A stretch of DNA of 64,000 bases, taken from NCBI GenBank assembly GCA_023664485.1, contig JAMPFK010000011.1, forward strand, positions 6,841 to 70,840, written 5' to 3'. A model generated the notes under the pieces. The model was not told the origin of the DNA. It saw nothing but the letters and a program-made list of their open reading frames with translations, and searched no databases. A program made the position numbers and the translations under genes. This document shows positions 1 to 9,020 of this stretch, in pieces. The stretch comes from Bacteroides fragilis. GTDB taxonomy: Bacteria > Bacillota > Clostridia > Lachnospirales > Lachnospiraceae. Within the stretch, counting starts at the first letter, position 1; the number at the start of each line of letters is the position of its first letter.

Positions 1-934
1 GTCCCGCCGCGCTTCCGCCGGAAGCTACGGACGGCGGGGACGTCTCCTGTGAAGATGTCTCCTGTGAGGAGGTTTCCTGCGAAGAAACCTGGCCGCTCTC
101 TCCCGCCTGCGCCAGCTGTTCCGCTTTCAGCCGTTCTTCCTCCTCTTTCCGCTTCCGTTCCTCCTCTTCCTTCCGTTTCCGCTCCTCTTCCTCCAGCTGT
201 CTTATCTGGGCGGTCTCCTGTTTGATCTTCGTCGTATAGGCGGCCGCCTCCTGCTGTGCCTTTGCGAGCATGACGCTGTAATTCTCATACTCTTCCTTTT
301 TCTGCGCGAGCACCTCTTCCAGATAAGTTTCTTCTTCTTCCAGCTCGTACCGGGACGTCTGAAGCTCGGATTTCTCCTCCTCCAGCTGATCCTGTAAAGC
401 GGCGACCCGCTCTACCGTCGCCTGATATTCTGCCAGCAGCTTTCTGTCATACTCATAAAGCTTCTCCACATATTCGGCTTTATTGACCATATCGCTGACG
501 CTGAGGGATTCCGCAAAAAGCTGGATATAAGACATTTCTCCCTGTTCATACATGAATTTGATACGGATCTTCATCGCCTCATACTGCTCGTCTTTGGCCG
601 CTGCCGCCGTATCGTAATCCGCCTGTGTTATCTCAATTTCCTCTTCCTTGACCCTGATTGCCTCTTCGATTAAATTGATATCCGTCAAAAGGCTCACCAT
701 TTCCGCATCCAGCTCTTCAATCTCGTTTCCGATATCGGCCTGCGCGCCCTTATATCCGGAAATCTGCTGATTGACATTCTTGAGATTTTTCTCGTTTTCT
801 TCCTTCTGCTGCTGTATTTCAGAAATCGTCGCGGCATAAGCCGGTTCCGCTGCCGCGGCGATAAGCGCCAGGACTGCCGCTGCGCTTATAAATCTCATGA
901 ACCTTTTTTTCACATGTGTAAAATTGCGCGTCAT
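1..934 (-). CDS. Secreted coiled-coil protein, PcsB/EnvC-like N-terminal part (truncated by window edge)
   Basis: The reading frame is open from an ATG at 934 to the window edge, giving 311 residues without a stop. Residues 1-35 form a signal peptide: basic start, Ala/Leu-rich core and a likely cleavage after AYA. About residues 38-250 are a long charged coiled coil rich in Glu, Lys and Gln, as in the N-terminal half of PcsB, CwlO and EnvC proteins that act on or regulate septal cell wall. A highly charged EEERKRKEEE stretch follows, then a threefold SSQET repeat that looks like a linker. The catalytic or partner domain that would decide the function lies outside the window. The role as a cell-wall hydrolase or hydrolase activator is inferred from this architecture only. 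A GAGAAAGG ribosome site lies 12-15 bases before the ATG. Confidence 0.72.
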   Translation of the reverse strand, partial: MTRNFTHVKKRFMRFISAAAVLALIAAAAEPAYAATISEIQQQKEENEKNLKNVNQQISGYKGAQADIGNEIEELDAEMVSLLTDINLIEEAIRVKEEEIEITQADYDTAAAAKDEQYEAMKIRIKFMYEQGEMSYIQLFAESLSVSDMVNKAEYVEKLYEYDRKLLAEYQATVERVAALQDQLEEEKSELQTSRYELEEEETYLEEVLAQKKEEYENYSVMLAKAQQEAAAYTTKIKQETAQIRQLEEEERKRKEEEERKRKEEEERLKAEQLAQAGESGQVSSQETSSQETSSQETSPPSVASGGSAAG

Positions 935-971
935 CTAATGACCATGCCTTTCTCTCAGTCCCGTAATATTA

Positions 972-2363
972 TCACAATTCACAATTATTCACTGTTCTGG
1001 GGAACGGAATAACGTCTCTGATATTGCCCATGCCCGTAAGATACATGACGCATCTTTCAAATCCCAGTCCAAAACCCGCGTGCCGCACGGAACCGTATCT
1101 GCGCAGATCCAGATAAAACTGATAATCCTCCTTGTTCAGGCCCATTTCATCCATCTTCTTTTCCAGCGTTTTAAGATCGTCCTCTCTCTGGCTTCCGCCG
1201 ATGATCTCGCCGATGCCCGGAACAAGGCAGTCCATCGCCGCAACGGTCCTGCCGTCCTCGTTCAGTTTCATATAAAACGCCTTGATCTCCCTGGGATAAT
1301 CCGTTACGAATACAGGCTTTTTAAACTCTTTTTCGGTCAGATACCGCTCGTGCTCCGTCTGCAGATCGCAGCCCCAGGACACCTTGTATTCAAATTCATC
1401 GTTATGCTTTTCCAAAATCTCAATCGCTTCCGTATAGGTCACATGCCCGAAATCGGAATTCAGTACATGCTGCAGTCTCTCGATCAGGCCCTTGTCCACG
1501 AACTGATTAAAAAAGTTCATTTCCTCCGGCGCATTTTCCAGCACATAACGGATAACATGCTTGAGCATGGCCTCCGCGAGCATCATATCGTCCGTTAAGT
1601 CCGCGAACGCGATCTCCGGCTCAATCATCCAGAATTCCGCCGCATGCCTCGTCGTATTGGAGTTTTCCGCGCGGAAGGTCGGCCCGAACGTATAGACATT
1701 CCTGAAAGCGAACGCATAAGTCTCCACATTCAGCTGGCCGCTCACCGTCAGGCTGGTCGGTTTTCCGAAAAAGTCCTGGCTGTAGTCGACGCTCCCGTCT
1801 TCTTTTCTCGGAATGTTATCGAGGTCGAGCGTCGTCACCTGGAACATTTCCCCCGCGCCCTCACAGTCGCTGCTCGTAATGAGCGGTGTGTGCACATAAA
1901 CAAAACCCCTTTCCTGGAAAAAGGTATGAATCGCGTAAGCGATCAGAGACCGTACACGGAAGGTTGCCTGAAACGTATTAGTCCTCGGCCTTAAATGGGA
2001 AATCGTCCTCAGATACTCGAAGCTGTGCCTTTTTTTCTGCAGGGGATAATCCGCGGTAGAAGCGCCCTCGACGACGATTTCTTCCGCCTGCATCTCAAAA
2101 GGCTGTTTTGCCTGCGGCGTCGCAACGATTTTCCCCCTCGCGATGATGGCGGAACCCACATTCAATTTGGAAATCGTCTCGAAATTATAAAGACCGTCCC
2201 CATATACGATCTGCAGCGTCTCAAAAAAGGTACCGTCGTTTACGACAATGAAGCCGAACGTTTTGGAAGCCCGGATGCTCCTGACCCATCCGCCGACCGT
2301 CGCTTCCCTGTCGATATAAGCCTCTCTGTTACGATATAATTGTTTAATGTCCGTTAAATCCAT
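972..2363 (-). CDS. asnS: Asparaginyl-tRNA synthetase
   Basis: This class IIb aminoacyl-tRNA synthetase charges tRNA-Asn with asparagine in the cytoplasm. The N-terminal OB-fold (about residues 10-110, [16 protein letters not shown]) binds the anticodon. The catalytic domain shows the class II motifs: [20 protein letters not shown] around motif 2 and the C-terminal motif 3 [15 protein letters not shown]. The length of 463 residues is typical of bacterial AsnRS. An upstream in-frame ATG at 2384 would add seven residues. I prefer 2363 because an AGGAAA site sits at the right distance before it. The gene follows the trigger-factor-like lipoprotein gene by 34 bases and may be co-transcribed with it. 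No T-box leader was seen directly in front. Confidence 0.96.
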   Translation of the reverse strand: MDLTDIKQLYRNREAYIDREATVGGWVRSIRASKTFGFIVVNDGTFFETLQIVYGDGLYNFETISKLNVGSAIIARGKIVATPQAKQPFEMQAEEIVVEGASTADYPLQKKRHSFEYLRTISHLRPRTNTFQATFRVRSLIAYAIHTFFQERGFVYVHTPLITSSDCEGAGEMFQVTTLDLDNIPRKEDGSVDYSQDFFGKPTSLTVSGQLNVETYAFAFRNVYTFGPTFRAENSNTTRHAAEFWMIEPEIAFADLTDDMMLAEAMLKHVIRYVLENAPEEMNFFNQFVDKGLIERLQHVLNSDFGHVTYTEAIEILEKHNDEFEYKVSWGCDLQTEHERYLTEKEFKKPVFVTDYPREIKAFYMKLNEDGRTVAAMDCLVPGIGEIIGGSQREDDLKTLEKKMDEMGLNKEDYQFYLDLRRYGSVRHAGFGLGFERCVMYLTGMGNIRDVIPFPRTVNNCEL

Positions 2364-2397
2364 CGCCATTTCCTGCCTTTCCATTTCCTTTTCTCTT

Positions 2398-3468
2398 CTA
2401 TTCCGCCTTTATGACCGCATTCTCTTTCAGAAATTCCATGACCTCTTCCGAAATCAGATATTCATAGAATACTTCTCCGCCTACCTCTTCCTGAAAAGCT
2501 TCCACGGACTCGTATCCGAAATTCAGCGCTTCTTCCTCCATCGCCGCCGCAATTTCATCCTCCGTCAGATTCAGGCCCTCCGCGTCCGCAATCGCCTGGA
2601 ACATGATATACTGTTCCGCCATCGTGACCGCATCTTCCAGAAATACCGCCATATAAGACTCTGTATCCATATTATAGTAATTTAACATAAAAGTATCCAG
2701 ATTTACGCCATAGGAAGCCGCCTGCGCGGTCATGGATCCGACCAGCATGTCCTGATACCGCTTCACCATTTTTTCCGGCGGCTCGCTGAAAATACAATTC
2801 GCCATAACGGCCTGCGTAATATCGCTTGCTACCGCATCCTCGTACAGGCTGACTGCCTCCGCATAGAACGCATCGCGCACATAAGCCCGCAGCTCCTCCA
2901 CTGTACTGCATTCCTCTATACCGAATCCCTGCACGAGCTCGTCCGTCAGATCCGGCGTTTCCATGATCGAAATGCTGTTCACCGTCACATCGAACGTTAC
3001 CGCCGCACCCGCCAGATCGGGATTTGGCTCATAATCCGCCGGGAAACTCAATTCCAGCGTCACCGTCCCGCCAACGTCCGCCCCGATCAGTCCTTCTTCA
3101 AAACCGGGAATAAACTGGCCCGACCCAATCGTTAAGCTGGCCCCCTGCGCCGTACCGCCCTCGAAAGCCACGCCGTCACGGTATCCCGCATAATCAATGT
3201 TGACCGTATCCCCTTCCTGCACCGTCGTCCGGTCCGTCACTTCCACCGCGACCGACCGCTGGGAACGGAGATATTCGATATAACCGTCCACATATTCATC
3301 CGTCACTTCCGGCTCCGGCTGCGTCACCTCTATGCCCCTGTATTCTCCCAGAGTGACATAATCGGAAGCCTTTATCTCGCTCAGATATTCTGCGTCTTTC
3401 CCGCAGGCGGACAGCATCCCGGCCGCCAGCGTGACCGCTGCCAATAACATCATCTTCTTTTTCATCAT
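2398..3468 (-). CDS. Trigger-factor-like peptidyl-prolyl isomerase lipoprotein
   Basis: A 356-residue protein with a lipoprotein signal peptide (lipobox LSAC, lipidated Cys at about 22), so it should be anchored outside the membrane. Residues about 85-170 are an FKBP-type domain with [20 protein letters not shown] and the [11 protein letters not shown] signature shared with trigger factor. The remaining C-terminal half is helical and resembles the trigger-factor chaperone arm. The ribosome-binding domain of cytosolic trigger factor is absent and is replaced by the lipid anchor. The likely role is folding of exported proteins, analogous to PrsA, by inference from fold and location. The start at 3468 has AAAGG nine bases upstream. 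It is divergent from the gene at 3622. Confidence 0.85.
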   Translation of the reverse strand: MMKKKMMLLAAVTLAAGMLSACGKDAEYLSEIKASDYVTLGEYRGIEVTQPEPEVTDEYVDGYIEYLRSQRSVAVEVTDRTTVQEGDTVNIDYAGYRDGVAFEGGTAQGASLTIGSGQFIPGFEEGLIGADVGGTVTLELSFPADYEPNPDLAGAAVTFDVTVNSISIMETPDLTDELVQGFGIEECSTVEELRAYVRDAFYAEAVSLYEDAVASDITQAVMANCIFSEPPEKMVKRYQDMLVGSMTAQAASYGVNLDTFMLNYYNMDTESYMAVFLEDAVTMAEQYIMFQAIADAEGLNLTEDEIAAAMEEEALNFGYESVEAFQEEVGGEVFYEYLISEEVMEFLKENAVIKAE

Positions 3469-3554
3469 AAAATACTGCCTTTCTTTTTCTTATCATTTTT
3501 CATCGCATCATACTAGAATATAACACAAATCCATATTTATTTCCACCCTTTCTC

Positions 3555-3583
3555 TTGCCTATTGTCCAAATCAATGATAAAAT
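3555..3583 (+). promoter_or_regulatory. Sigma-A-type promoter for the 3622 gene
   Basis: TTGCCT at 3555-3560 and TAAAAT at 3578-3583 are separated by 17 bases. They lie 39 bases before the ATG at 3622, which itself has a GGGAGG ribosome site. Confidence 0.6.
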
Positions 3584-3621
3584 ATTGGATGCAGGCGCAA
3601 GTAAATTCGGGAGGTATCTAT

Positions 3622-4098
3622 ATGAGTACAGGGTTAATCGTAACATTGTGTATTTTAGCCGTTATTATTATCCTCTTGGTCGTTTTGTATTTTCTTGGTA
3701 AAAAGATGCAGAAGAAGCAGGAAGCAAATCAGGCGCAGATCGATGCGATGAAACAGACCGTTTCCATGCTGATCATCGATAAGAAACGGATGAAGATAAA
3801 AGAGGCGGGGCTGCCGCAGGCCGTTATCGACCAGACACCCAGGATGCTGCGGAATTCCAAACTGCCGGTCGTCAAGGCGAAAATCGGTCCCCAGATCATG
3901 ACTCTGATTGCAGAAGAAAAGATCTTTGATTTCATTCCTGTCAAAAAGGAAGTAAAGGCTGTCGTCAGCGGTATTTATATTACAGATGTAAAAGGCGTTC
4001 ACGGCAAGCTCGCTCCGGTAGCACCCAAAAAGAAAGGCTTCTTCAAACGCGCTGTTGAAAAAGCCCAGGAAAAAGCCGGTGCGAAGCCTCTTAAATAA
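3622..4098 (+). CDS. Uncharacterised single-pass membrane protein
   Basis: 158 residues. Residues about 5-27 form one hydrophobic membrane helix (IVTLCILAVIIILLVVLYFL), followed by a basic, soluble remainder. The body contains a conserved-looking MLIIDKKRMKIKEAGLPQ segment and a lysine-rich C-terminus, so the bulk probably faces the cytoplasm. I do not recognise a characterised family. The start at 3622 is set by a GGGAGG site seven bases upstream. The open frame could extend to 3562, but that part overlaps the promoter. The 3' end overlaps the convergent DUF1934 gene by 8 bases. Confidence 0.75.
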   Translation: MSTGLIVTLCILAVIIILLVVLYFLGKKMQKKQEANQAQIDAMKQTVSMLIIDKKRMKIKEAGLPQAVIDQTPRMLRNSKLPVVKAKIGPQIMTLIAEEKIFDFIPVKKEVKAVVSGIYITDVKGVHGKLAPVAPKKKGFFKRAVEKAQEKAGAKPLK

Positions 4099-4537
4099 TT
4101 TTTTCGATACTGCCCTTCGATTGGATATCCAGAACGATCTGGCAGTCCGTAAGATATTCATAATTGACGTCCAGCGTATAATCCACATCCACCACGATCC
4201 TGTCGGTCTCCTGTGTGATGTGGATTTTCTTTGTATCGACCCCGACCAGAATATCTCCATACGGCGTGTTATAATTCGTCATATTTTTTCTCTTCTCTTC
4301 AAAGAGCAGATGAACGTTGACGGCGCCGCTTCTCATAATCTCCAGCATATGCTCATTGAATTTGAGCCGGTTCCTGACAGGCTCCGAAATCCCTTCCATC
4401 ACTTCATCGTACAGCACATAATGGCTGTCATTTTTTTCATAATAACTCCCCGCCATAATCGTCTCAATCGTTTCGACATCGGAATCTTCTTCGTCGAACT
4501 GCAGGCCCCGCAGGGATATCAATACATCTTTTGTCAT
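4091..4537 (-). CDS. DUF1934 / YwiB-like beta-barrel protein
   Basis: 148 residues with alternating beta-strand character (DVLISLRGLQF, HYVLYDEV, MLEIMRSGAVNVHLLFEE, TPYGDILVGVDTKKI). This matches the DUF1934 (YwiB) calycin-like family of Firmicutes, whose biochemical role is not established. The start at 4537 has GAGGA eight bases upstream and lies one base after the murI stop codon, so the two genes are surely co-transcribed. Confidence 0.82.
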   Translation of the reverse strand: MTKDVLISLRGLQFDEEDSDVETIETIMAGSYYEKNDSHYVLYDEVMEGISEPVRNRLKFNEHMLEIMRSGAVNVHLLFEEKRKNMTNYNTPYGDILVGVDTKKIHITQETDRIVVDVDYTLDVNYEYLTDCQIVLDIQSKGSIEKII

Positions 4538-4538
4538 T

Positions 4539-5372
4539 TTAAAAATCCTCAATATGAATTACTTTTGCAGAAAGAATCCCATAGGACAGAATAGAATTGG
4601 CGAACCGCTGGAACTTATCCGCCGCGTCGCTCACGAAAAAGCGGTACAGCTCCGTGCCGAGCCCCGGCCTTTTCCCGCTCTCCAGCCCCTTTTCCTCCAA
4701 CAGCCTTTTCAAGGCTCTTGCAGTCTCATAAGCCGGATTGACAAGGCCTACCTTGTCTCCCATGATCCTTCCTATCGTGGAGCGGATCAACGGATAATGG
4801 GTACACCCCAAAATCAACGTGTCGATGCCGCTGTCGATCAGTTCCGTTAAATACCTTCCCGCTATCTCGTCCGTTACCGGATCCTCCCACAAGCCCTCCT
4901 CTACGAGCGGCACGAACAGCGGGCAGGCTTTGCTGATAACATTGACACTTCTGTCACTTTCTTCTATGTAGCGTTTATAGATGCCGCTGCTTACAGTCGC
5001 CTCGGTCGCGATAACGCCGATCTTCCCGTTCCGCGTCGTCCCCAACGCCGTTTTGGCGCCGGGCCTTACCACATCGACGATCGGCAGATCCGTTTCCTCT
5101 TCCAACGCCTCCAGCGCGCAGGCGCTTACTGAGTTACAGGCAATAACGATCGCTTTGACCTGCTGTGTCTGTAAGAACCGCACGATCTGTCTGGAATATC
5201 GGATAATGGTCTCCGGCGATTTGCTCCCGTAGGGCACCCTCGCCGTATCGCCAAAATATACGATCCTCTCGTTGGGCAGCTGGCGCATGATCTCCCGCGC
5301 TACTGTCAGGCCGCCCACCCCGGAATCGAAAACGCCTATCGGCGCATTATGAAGTAGTTCTTTCCCGCTCAT
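4539..5372 (-). CDS. murI: Glutamate racemase
   Basis: Converts L-glutamate to D-glutamate for peptidoglycan precursor synthesis in the cytoplasm. The two catalytic cysteines are visible: Cys79 in ACNSVSA and Cys190 in GCTHYPL. The N-terminal GVFDSGVGGLTV and FGDTARVPYG motifs complete the Asp/Glu racemase signature. The length of 277 residues is normal. The second residue after the catalytic Asn is Val-Ser rather than the commoner Thr-Ala, a mild variant. A 103-bp repeat element lies 31 bases upstream, between murI and the preceding small membrane protein gene. Confidence 0.96.
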   Translation of the reverse strand: MSGKELLHNAPIGVFDSGVGGLTVAREIMRQLPNERIVYFGDTARVPYGSKSPETIIRYSRQIVRFLQTQQVKAIVIACNSVSACALEALEEETDLPIVDVVRPGAKTALGTTRNGKIGVIATEATVSSGIYKRYIEESDRSVNVISKACPLFVPLVEEGLWEDPVTDEIAGRYLTELIDSGIDTLILGCTHYPLIRSTIGRIMGDKVGLVNPAYETARALKRLLEEKGLESGKRPGLGTELYRFFVSDAADKFQRFANSILSYGILSAKVIHIEDF

Positions 5373-5402
5373 CTCAACTCAGAACTCCCGTTGTTTCTAT
5401 TC

Positions 5403-5505
5403 TATAGTTAACGACATTAGAAATTGCCATTTTGACTTCACAAAAGCTTGCATATATGGCTTTTGCGAAAGACGGAATGCGCAATTTGTTATGTCGTTTA
5501 CTATA
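5403..5505 (+). repeat. 103-bp inverted-repeat element, copy 1
   Basis: Begins TATAGTTAACGACAT and ends ATGTCGTTTACTATA, so the ends are inverted repeats with one mismatch. Inside, AAATTGC and GCAATTT, then AAAAGC and GCTTTT, pair again. The whole unit can fold as a long imperfect hairpin with a loop near TTGCATATATGG. The same 103-bp unit recurs at 39680 and 41264 (opposite orientation) and 63273 (same orientation). The last bases supply the stop codon of the minus-strand gene 5501-5848. It could be a MITE-like element with TA target duplication, or a transcribed hairpin. Confidence 0.9.
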
Positions 5506-5848
5506 TATACTGCTCCAGCCATTCCAACAGCCTGCTCTTTACTATAACCTGTTCTTTCTCCGTCTGCAAGAGCCCTCTGAAATTTTCTTCCGCCGGGCAG
5601 CGCATTTTTCCTCCTGGGCCTTCGCTTCCTTCCGCGTCCATTCCATCTTGAAGCGCCGTCTCTTTGGCCCCCGCGCCATCCGCCCCGCTCTCATACACTG
5701 CCTCATAAGTATCCTGCGGAAAGCACAGTTCCGGATAGAGCACACACCACCATACAAAAGCAAAACCGCCCGCCAGAAACCCCGCCGCCCGCATCACGGC
5801 CTCTTTCCGGACCGGCCTCTTCCGGTCATTCATTCTTTGAGCTGTCAT
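5501..5848 (-). CDS. Small uncharacterised membrane protein
   Basis: 115 residues. A short basic N-terminus (MTAQRMNDRKRPVRK) precedes one hydrophobic helix at about residues 20-40, then an acidic, Gly/Ala-rich outer part. No known family was recognised. The start at 5848 has a clear AAAGGAG site nine bases upstream; an earlier ATG at 5893 lacks one. The C-terminus ends ...LEWLEQYI, and the stop TAG lies inside the 103-bp repeat, so the last codons may have been altered by insertion of the element. The gene sits between gntR and murI in the same direction. Confidence 0.6.
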   Translation of the reverse strand: MTAQRMNDRKRPVRKEAVMRAAGFLAGGFAFVWWCVLYPELCFPQDTYEAVYESGADGAGAKETALQDGMDAEGSEGPGGKMRCPAEENFRGLLQTEKEQVIVKSRLLEWLEQYI

Positions 5849-5927
5849 CGTACCTTTCTCCTTTACTGCCGTGCCCTGCGGCCGGCTTTTCAAGGAGTAT
5901 TCCCGAACGCGTCAAAGTTATTCCCGG

Positions 5928-6608
5928 TTATGAAATATTTTCCGCCCGAATCTGCCTGATAATGGATTTCTCCTGGTTATCAATATGCAGTTTCGCCGCT
6001 CTCGCCGCCCCTTCTTTATCGCGGCGGACAATGCTCTCATAGATCATTCTATGCTCTTCCACCAGATGATTATGCTGGTTTTCTTCCTTAATATATTCAA
6101 ACCGGTAGCGGTACATCTGCTCCGAAAGATTATTGATCAGCTGAATCAGGCGCTGATTTCCCGTCGCCTCCACGATGATATCATGCAGGGCTACGTCCGC
6201 CGCCGCGATGACCGTCGCATCTCCTGTAACGGTCGCCTTTTCAAATTCATCGCAGGCGTCTTTCAGCTTCTGCTTTTCTTCCTCCGTGATCCTGTCACAG
6301 GCAAGCTCGGTGCAGAGCGCGTCCAGCGCCCTTCGGACCTCCAGCACATCCCGCAGCCCCTTTTCCGTAATCTGAGCCACCTCGGCGCCGCGCCTCGGCA
6401 TCATAATAACGAGCCCTTCTAACTCCAGTTTCCGGATAGCTTCCCGAATCGGCGTCCTGCTCACTCCAAGCTGGTTGGCAAGATGAATCTCCAAAAGCCG
6501 CTCCCCCGGTTTTAATTCACCGGTCAGAATCGCTTTCCTAAGCGTGTTAAAGACGACATCCCGTAAGGGAAGAAGCTCGTCCATATTCGTCTGAAACTGA
6601 ACCCCCAT
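5928..6608 (-). CDS. GntR-family transcriptional regulator, FadR/FCD subfamily
   Basis: 226 residues from the ATG at 6608. The N-terminal winged helix-turn-helix (about residues 10-75: FNTLRKAILTGELKPGERL, HLANQLGVSRTPIREAIRKLELEGLV) is textbook GntR. The C-terminal all-helical FCD domain (about 90-220) normally binds a small organic acid with metal-coordinating Asp/His residues; candidates are in VALHDIIVEATGN and LVEEHRMIYESI. The ligand is unknown. It lies 42 bases downstream of ispE, and a set of GATTGT inverted half-sites overlaps the ispE promoter, so autoregulation of this operon is likely (inference). Confidence 0.9.
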   Translation of the reverse strand: MGVQFQTNMDELLPLRDVVFNTLRKAILTGELKPGERLLEIHLANQLGVSRTPIREAIRKLELEGLVIMMPRRGAEVAQITEKGLRDVLEVRRALDALCTELACDRITEEEKQKLKDACDEFEKATVTGDATVIAAADVALHDIIVEATGNQRLIQLINNLSEQMYRYRFEYIKEENQHNHLVEEHRMIYESIVRRDKEGAARAAKLHIDNQEKSIIRQIRAENIS

Positions 6609-6650
6609 GAATCCCATTCCCCTTTCCCGACCTATGAAGCTTTCCGGTCC

Positions 6651-7514
6651 CTATTCATGAAACCCTGTTACAAAGACCTGTCCGGCCAGTCCCCGGCGCC
6701 GTATCCGCTCCGCCGCCGTATCCGCCTGCCCTTTTTCCGTAAAAAGCCCGAAAACCGTCGGCCCGCTGCCGCTCATCAGCGCGTTCAGGGCGCCCGCTTT
6801 TTTCATGAATTCTTTTATCTCATCGATGACCGGGTATTCCCGTACCGTTACGGTCTCCAGCACATTTCCCATCCGCTCCGCGATCCCATACAGGCTGCCG
6901 TTTCGGAGTGCATCCGCCATACCGTCGATATCCGGATGATATGGCAGCGCATCGGCGTGCAGATTTTCATAAACAAACTTCGTCGAAACGTCGATATCCG
7001 GTTTTGCAACGAGCAGGATACACGGCGGCGGCGCAGGCAGTTTCGTTAAAACTTCCCCGATGCCCTCTGACAGGGCCGTCCCGCCCATCAGGCAATAGGG
7101 GATATCCGCCCCCAGCGTCACTCCAAGCGCCTGTAACCGTTCCATGGAATAACCGAGTCCGAACAGCTCGTTCAGTCCGGCGAGCGCCGCCGCCGCATCG
7201 GCGCTCCCTCCGGCCATTCCCGCGGCGATGGGAATCCTTTTCTCCAGAAAGATTTCCGCCCCTCCGGCAATGCCAGCTTCCGCAAACAGCTTCTCCGCCG
7301 CCCTGCAGATCAGATTCTCTTTTCCCGCGGAAAGGTTCCCTCTGTCGATTTTCAGAACGACACCGGGTTCCTTTCTCCTGCGGAAGGTCAGCGTATCGCA
7401 GAGGCCGATCGTCTGCATGATCATCTTTACCTCATGGTAACCGTCTTCCCTGCGCCGCAGTACATCCAGCGCGAGATTGATCTTGGCGTACGCTTTTCGT
7501 GTCAGCCGTTCCAT
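6651..7514 (-). CDS. ispE: 4-diphosphocytidyl-2-C-methyl-D-erythritol kinase
   Basis: Phosphorylates CDP-methylerythritol in the MEP pathway to isoprenoid precursors. This GHMP kinase starts RKAYAKINLALDV, which holds the substrate-binding Lys and Asn. The ATP-binding loop is IPIAAGMAGGSADAAAAL, and the C-terminal motif is LMSGSGPTVFGLF. With the start at 7514 the protein has 287 residues, normal for the family. This start has GGGGGAT seven bases upstream and removes a 12-residue N-terminal extension. It is first in an operon with the GntR regulator. Confidence 0.95.
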   Translation of the reverse strand: MERLTRKAYAKINLALDVLRRREDGYHEVKMIMQTIGLCDTLTFRRRKEPGVVLKIDRGNLSAGKENLICRAAEKLFAEAGIAGGAEIFLEKRIPIAAGMAGGSADAAAALAGLNELFGLGYSMERLQALGVTLGADIPYCLMGGTALSEGIGEVLTKLPAPPPCILLVAKPDIDVSTKFVYENLHADALPYHPDIDGMADALRNGSLYGIAERMGNVLETVTVREYPVIDEIKEFMKKAGALNALMSGSGPTVFGLFTEKGQADTAAERIRRRGLAGQVFVTGFHE

Positions 7515-7591
7515 CGTATCCCCCATTCCTGCCCGGCATACCTTTTTCACCGATTGCCGTATTTTCTGTGTATATTGTATTCAAAATCCTG

Positions 7592-7624
7592 GATTGTACT
7601 TAATTTTATACAATCTCGGATTGT
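7592..7624. promoter_or_regulatory. Candidate GntR operator: three GATTGT half-sites
   Basis: GATTGTA at 7592-7598 and TACAATC at 7609-7615 form perfect inverted arms 10 bases apart. ACAATC-TCG-GATTGT at 7610-7624 forms a second, tighter perfect palindrome that shares the middle half-site. The block covers the -10 and spacer of the ispE promoter and lies between two divergent genes. The link to the downstream FCD-type GntR regulator is inference from position and symmetry. Confidence 0.55.
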
Positions 7625-7631
7625 TTGTCAA
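7603..7631 (-). promoter_or_regulatory. ispE-gntR promoter
   Basis: On the minus strand TTGACA (7631-7626) and TAAAAT (7608-7603) are separated by 17 bases. The -10 is embedded in the candidate operator. Confidence 0.65.
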
Positions 7632-7713
7632 TGTATAATAATATGAAGACATACGGCAAAACCGCCGGCGGCATTCCGCCCGGACGGCCGTACATAAAGG
7701 AGAATTGAAAAAG

Positions 7714-8892
7714 ATGAAATTAAATCGAACAAAACTGGCCCGGTTACAGGGGCTGTTACAGGAAATGGCAGAGACCGGGTTCGTAGCGGGTGCAAGCTGC
7801 ATGGTCTTACAGGACGGCGAAGAACAATGCTATTATGAAGCGGGATACCGGGACGCCGCGAACCGGATTCCGCTTACGAGAGACACCGTCTTCCGGCTCT
7901 ATTCCATGACAAAACCGATTACTTCGGCGGCAGTCATGATGCTTCTGGAAGAGGGAAAAATCGACCTGCTGGATCCGGTCTCCAGATATCTGCCCGGCTT
8001 CGCTGACCAGTATATCATCAGGAACGGTATAACGGTTCCCGTCGCTCATCCGGTCACGATCCAACACCTTTTAAACATGACTTCCGGCCTTGTCTATCCG
8101 GGAGAAAGCTGTATCGCGGAGGTGCGGACCGGCGCCCTGATACAGGAAGTGACGGACAGTCTGACTTCCCCAAAACCGCTTGCGACAGTCGAAATTATGA
8201 ACCGCCTCGGACAGCTTCCGCTGGCTTTCCAGCCGGGTGAGAAATGGCAGTACGGCATGTCTGCGGATGTTCTCGGCGCCGTTGTGGAGACCGCATCGGG
8301 CATGCGTTTCGGAGAATTTCTGCAAAAGAGGATCTTTGAACCGCTCGGCATGAAAGACACGGCATTCTATGTGCCGCAGGATAAACAGACACGTCTTTCC
8401 AAAGTCTATGAACCGACGCCGGACGGCCTGCGGGAATATCAGGGTTCCCATCTGGCGATTCAGAACCGTATGGAATTCGATCCCGCTTTTGAATCCGGCG
8501 GCGCGGGACTCGTCTCCACAATCGACGATTATAAGGTCTTTTCTCAGATGCTTCTGCACGGCGGCTCCTTCCGGGGCGTTACCCTGCTCTCGCCAAAGAC
8601 CGTGGAATTTATGACGGGCGCTCATCTGTCCTCCGCCCTGCAGGACTATGTGAATCAATGGGAAAATCTTCCGGGATACACTTATGCCAATCTTCTGCGC
8701 ATCATGACGGATCCAGGCGCCGCCGTTTCTCTTGGAAGCAAAGGGGAATACGGATGGGACGGATGGCTCGGCCCTTATGTAACGAATGACCCTGCCAACC
8801 GGATGACCCTCCTGATCATGCAGCAGAAGACCGGTTCCGGCACGACCGAATATACCCGGAGAATCCGGAACATCGTATTTTCTTCCCTTTAA
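7714..8892 (+). CDS. Class C beta-lactamase-fold serine hydrolase
   Basis: 392 residues. The S-x-x-K catalytic motif is SMTK (Ser64, Lys67), and the second motif is YGMS (Tyr180 as the general base in the Y-x-N position, with Ser replacing Asn). A Gly-rich strand near the C-terminus (GSKGEYGWDGWLG) is in the place of the KTG motif. No signal peptide is present, so it is probably cytosolic. That fits the esterase or peptidase branch of the family better than an antibiotic-resistance enzyme. The substrate is unknown. The start at 7714 follows AAGGAG by 11 bases; a TTG at 7705 is too close to that site. It is followed by a strong terminator. Confidence 0.88.
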   Translation: MKLNRTKLARLQGLLQEMAETGFVAGASCMVLQDGEEQCYYEAGYRDAANRIPLTRDTVFRLYSMTKPITSAAVMMLLEEGKIDLLDPVSRYLPGFADQYIIRNGITVPVAHPVTIQHLLNMTSGLVYPGESCIAEVRTGALIQEVTDSLTSPKPLATVEIMNRLGQLPLAFQPGEKWQYGMSADVLGAVVETASGMRFGEFLQKRIFEPLGMKDTAFYVPQDKQTRLSKVYEPTPDGLREYQGSHLAIQNRMEFDPAFESGGAGLVSTIDDYKVFSQMLLHGGSFRGVTLLSPKTVEFMTGAHLSSALQDYVNQWENLPGYTYANLLRIMTDPGAAVSLGSKGEYGWDGWLGPYVTNDPANRMTLLIMQQKTGSGTTEYTRRIRNIVFSSL

Positions 8893-8941
8893 CCTGCGGG
8901 AACAGACCGTATGCACCGCGAACTGTCCTTCCTGATCAAAA

Positions 8942-8990
8942 AGAATCCCGGCCGCGGAAACTGATTCCGCCCGCCGGGATTCTTATTTTT
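8942..8990 (+). terminator. Rho-independent terminator after the serine hydrolase
   Basis: AGAATCCCGGC pairs with GCCGGGATTCT, with an inner CGG/CCG extension, and is followed by TATTTTT. It can also serve as a barrier toward the convergent gene ending at 9021. Confidence 0.85.
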
Positions 8991-9020
8991 CTGTCAAATG
9001 GAATTTCTTTTATTCCTGTA

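Noticed and set aside
10..110. Short tandem repeat near the window start
   Set aside because: It is an in-frame SSQET repeat in a protein linker, not a CRISPR or mobile repeat.
5432..5959. Plus-strand reading frame across the repeat and small membrane protein gene
   Set aside because: It begins in the repeat hairpin and runs antisense to two better-supported genes without a ribosome site.
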